Assembly: GCA_937875035.1 (NCBI GenBank)
Contig: CALNCF010000278.1
Location: 1-6,467, forward strand
Source of the DNA: an uncultured Sphingobacteriaceae bacterium
GTDB taxonomy: Bacteria; Bacteroidota; Bacteroidia; Sphingobacteriales; Sphingobacteriaceae
Length of the DNA: 6,467 nucleotides
Reading direction: 5' to 3'
Positions 5,978 through 6,467 of this stretch are shown here, in pieces. Every line of letters starts with the position of its first letter. Positions within the stretch are counted from its first letter, which is position 1. Below the pieces are notes generated by a model. It was given only the letters and a program-made list of their open reading frames with translations, did no database searches and was not told the origin of the DNA. The position numbers and the translations under genes are program-made.

Positions 5978-6467
5978 TTATTTCATCCGGGGGATCCAGG
6001 CATATTCCTCTGCATGCAATTCATGGCCCAGGGCGCGCGAAAGCACAAAAAGGTAGTCGGATAAGCGGTTGAGGTAGATCATCACCTTTTCCTCTACCGG
6101 GCTGCTCTCCGAAAGGTGTACCGAAAGCCGTTCTGCCCTGCGGCATACACAGCGCGCGATATGGCAATAGGATACGATGGGATGCCCGCCGGGAAGAATA
6201 AAGCTTTTCAGCTCGGGAAGCGTTTCGTTCATCCGGTCCATTTCTTTCTCGAGCAGGTCGATATCTTCCTGGTGCAGATCAGGGATCTTCATCTTTGATT
6301 TGACGGGATCGGACGCGAGCGAGGAGCCGATGGTAAAAAGACGATCCTGGACTTCTTTCAGGATGATCTTGTACGATTCGGCAATGGGTTGATCACGGAT
6401 CAGCCCGATGTGTGAGTTCAGCTCGTCGACCGTTCCATAGGCTTCTATGCGGATGTGATGTTTCGGT
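5978..6467 (-). CDS. PduO-type ATP:cob(I)alamin adenosyltransferase, 5' end outside the window
   Basis: Reading the minus strand from the window edge gives 162 uninterrupted residues beginning PKHHIRIEAYGTVDELNSHI and ending EEYAWIPRMK before TAA. An internal ATG at 6292 is not the start, because the conserved RIEAYGTVDELNS block lies upstream of it. Other family hallmarks are GSSLASDP, FILPGGHP, HIARCVCRRAER and YLNRLSDYLFVLSRALG. PduO-type enzymes transfer the adenosyl group of ATP to cob(I)alamin (or the corrinoid diamide), making the coenzyme used by methylmalonyl-CoA mutase and similar enzymes, in the cytoplasm as a trimer of helical bundles. Roughly 20 to 25 N-terminal residues are missing, including the expected TKTGDxGxT ATP-binding segment. 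No terminator is evident after the stop, and the DUF2795 promoter lies between this gene and the next one on the strand. Confidence 0.93.
   Translation of the reverse strand, partial: PKHHIRIEAYGTVDELNSHIGLIRDQPIAESYKIILKEVQDRLFTIGSSLASDPVKSKMKIPDLHQEDIDLLEKEMDRMNETLPELKSFILPGGHPIVSYCHIARCVCRRAERLSVHLSESSPVEEKVMIYLNRLSDYLFVLSRALGHELHAEEYAWIPRMK

Noticed and set aside
5978..6292. A separate 104-residue protein starting at ATG 6292
   Set aside because: The same frame stays open to the window edge and encodes the conserved N-terminal half of the cobalamin adenosyltransferase, so 6292 is an internal methionine.
3793..6467. A functional link between queA and the cobalamin adenosyltransferase through the cobalamin-dependent epoxyqueuosine reductase
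   Set aside because: QueG is not in the window and is not known to need adenosylcobalamin specifically, and the two genes are on opposite strands with independent units between them. Proximity alone does not support a link.
1..6467. Mobile element, CRISPR array, tRNA/rRNA, riboswitch or defence system
   Set aside because: No transposase, integrase, terminal repeats, regularly spaced repeats or recognisable structured RNA was seen. Genes fill nearly all the sequence, and the only sizeable gaps are 217 and 122 bases.

Overview
The window looks like an ordinary piece of a Bacteroidota chromosome, most likely from the Chitinophagales/Sphingobacteriales side. The reasons are moderate GC in the genes with AT-rich gaps, start codons preceded by A-rich stretches rather than Shine-Dalgarno sequences, promoter boxes of the TAnnTTTG type, an outer-membrane protein whose signal peptide ends in ...AFS|Q, and a DUF2795 protein of the form I recall as common in this phylum. 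The lineage is inferred from these traits and from remembered families, not from a search.

Left part (2-2328, plus strand): the last 35 residues of a class I/II PLP-dependent aminotransferase (probably aspartate aminotransferase), a stand-alone PfkB-family heptose-7-phosphate-type kinase (RfaE1/HldA-like), and an Omp85/BamA-like outer-membrane protein whose start overlaps the kinase stop. The three are packed as an operon. The Omp85 gene appears frameshifted: its signal peptide and first POTRA strand are in one frame (1103 to about 1240), and the rest of the POTRA domain and the barrel are in the -1 frame (about 1240 to 2328). This is the most notable anomaly in the window.

Middle (2331-3575, minus strand): an FtsX/MacB-type ABC transporter permease, convergent with the Omp85 gene and only 2 bases from its stop. 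A 217-base divergent gap (3576-3792) follows, with a promoter-like box at the permease start and a short direct repeat upstream of queA.

Right part: queA (tRNA queuosine synthesis) on the plus strand, a clear hairpin terminator, then ispD (MEP isoprenoid pathway) starting at 4908. ispD meets a convergent small acidic DUF2795 gene on the minus strand, which has a textbook Bacteroidota promoter and an intrinsic terminator. At the right edge, on the minus strand, is most of a PduO-type ATP:cob(I)alamin adenosyltransferase whose N-terminus lies outside the window.

Most of these are housekeeping genes (envelope sugar metabolism, outer-membrane assembly or transport, tRNA modification, isoprenoids, cobalamin). 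I see no mobile element, CRISPR array, RNA gene, defence island or clearly novel system. The items worth a second look are the broken Omp85 gene, the well-expressed-looking DUF2795 gene of unknown function, and a few regulatory details.
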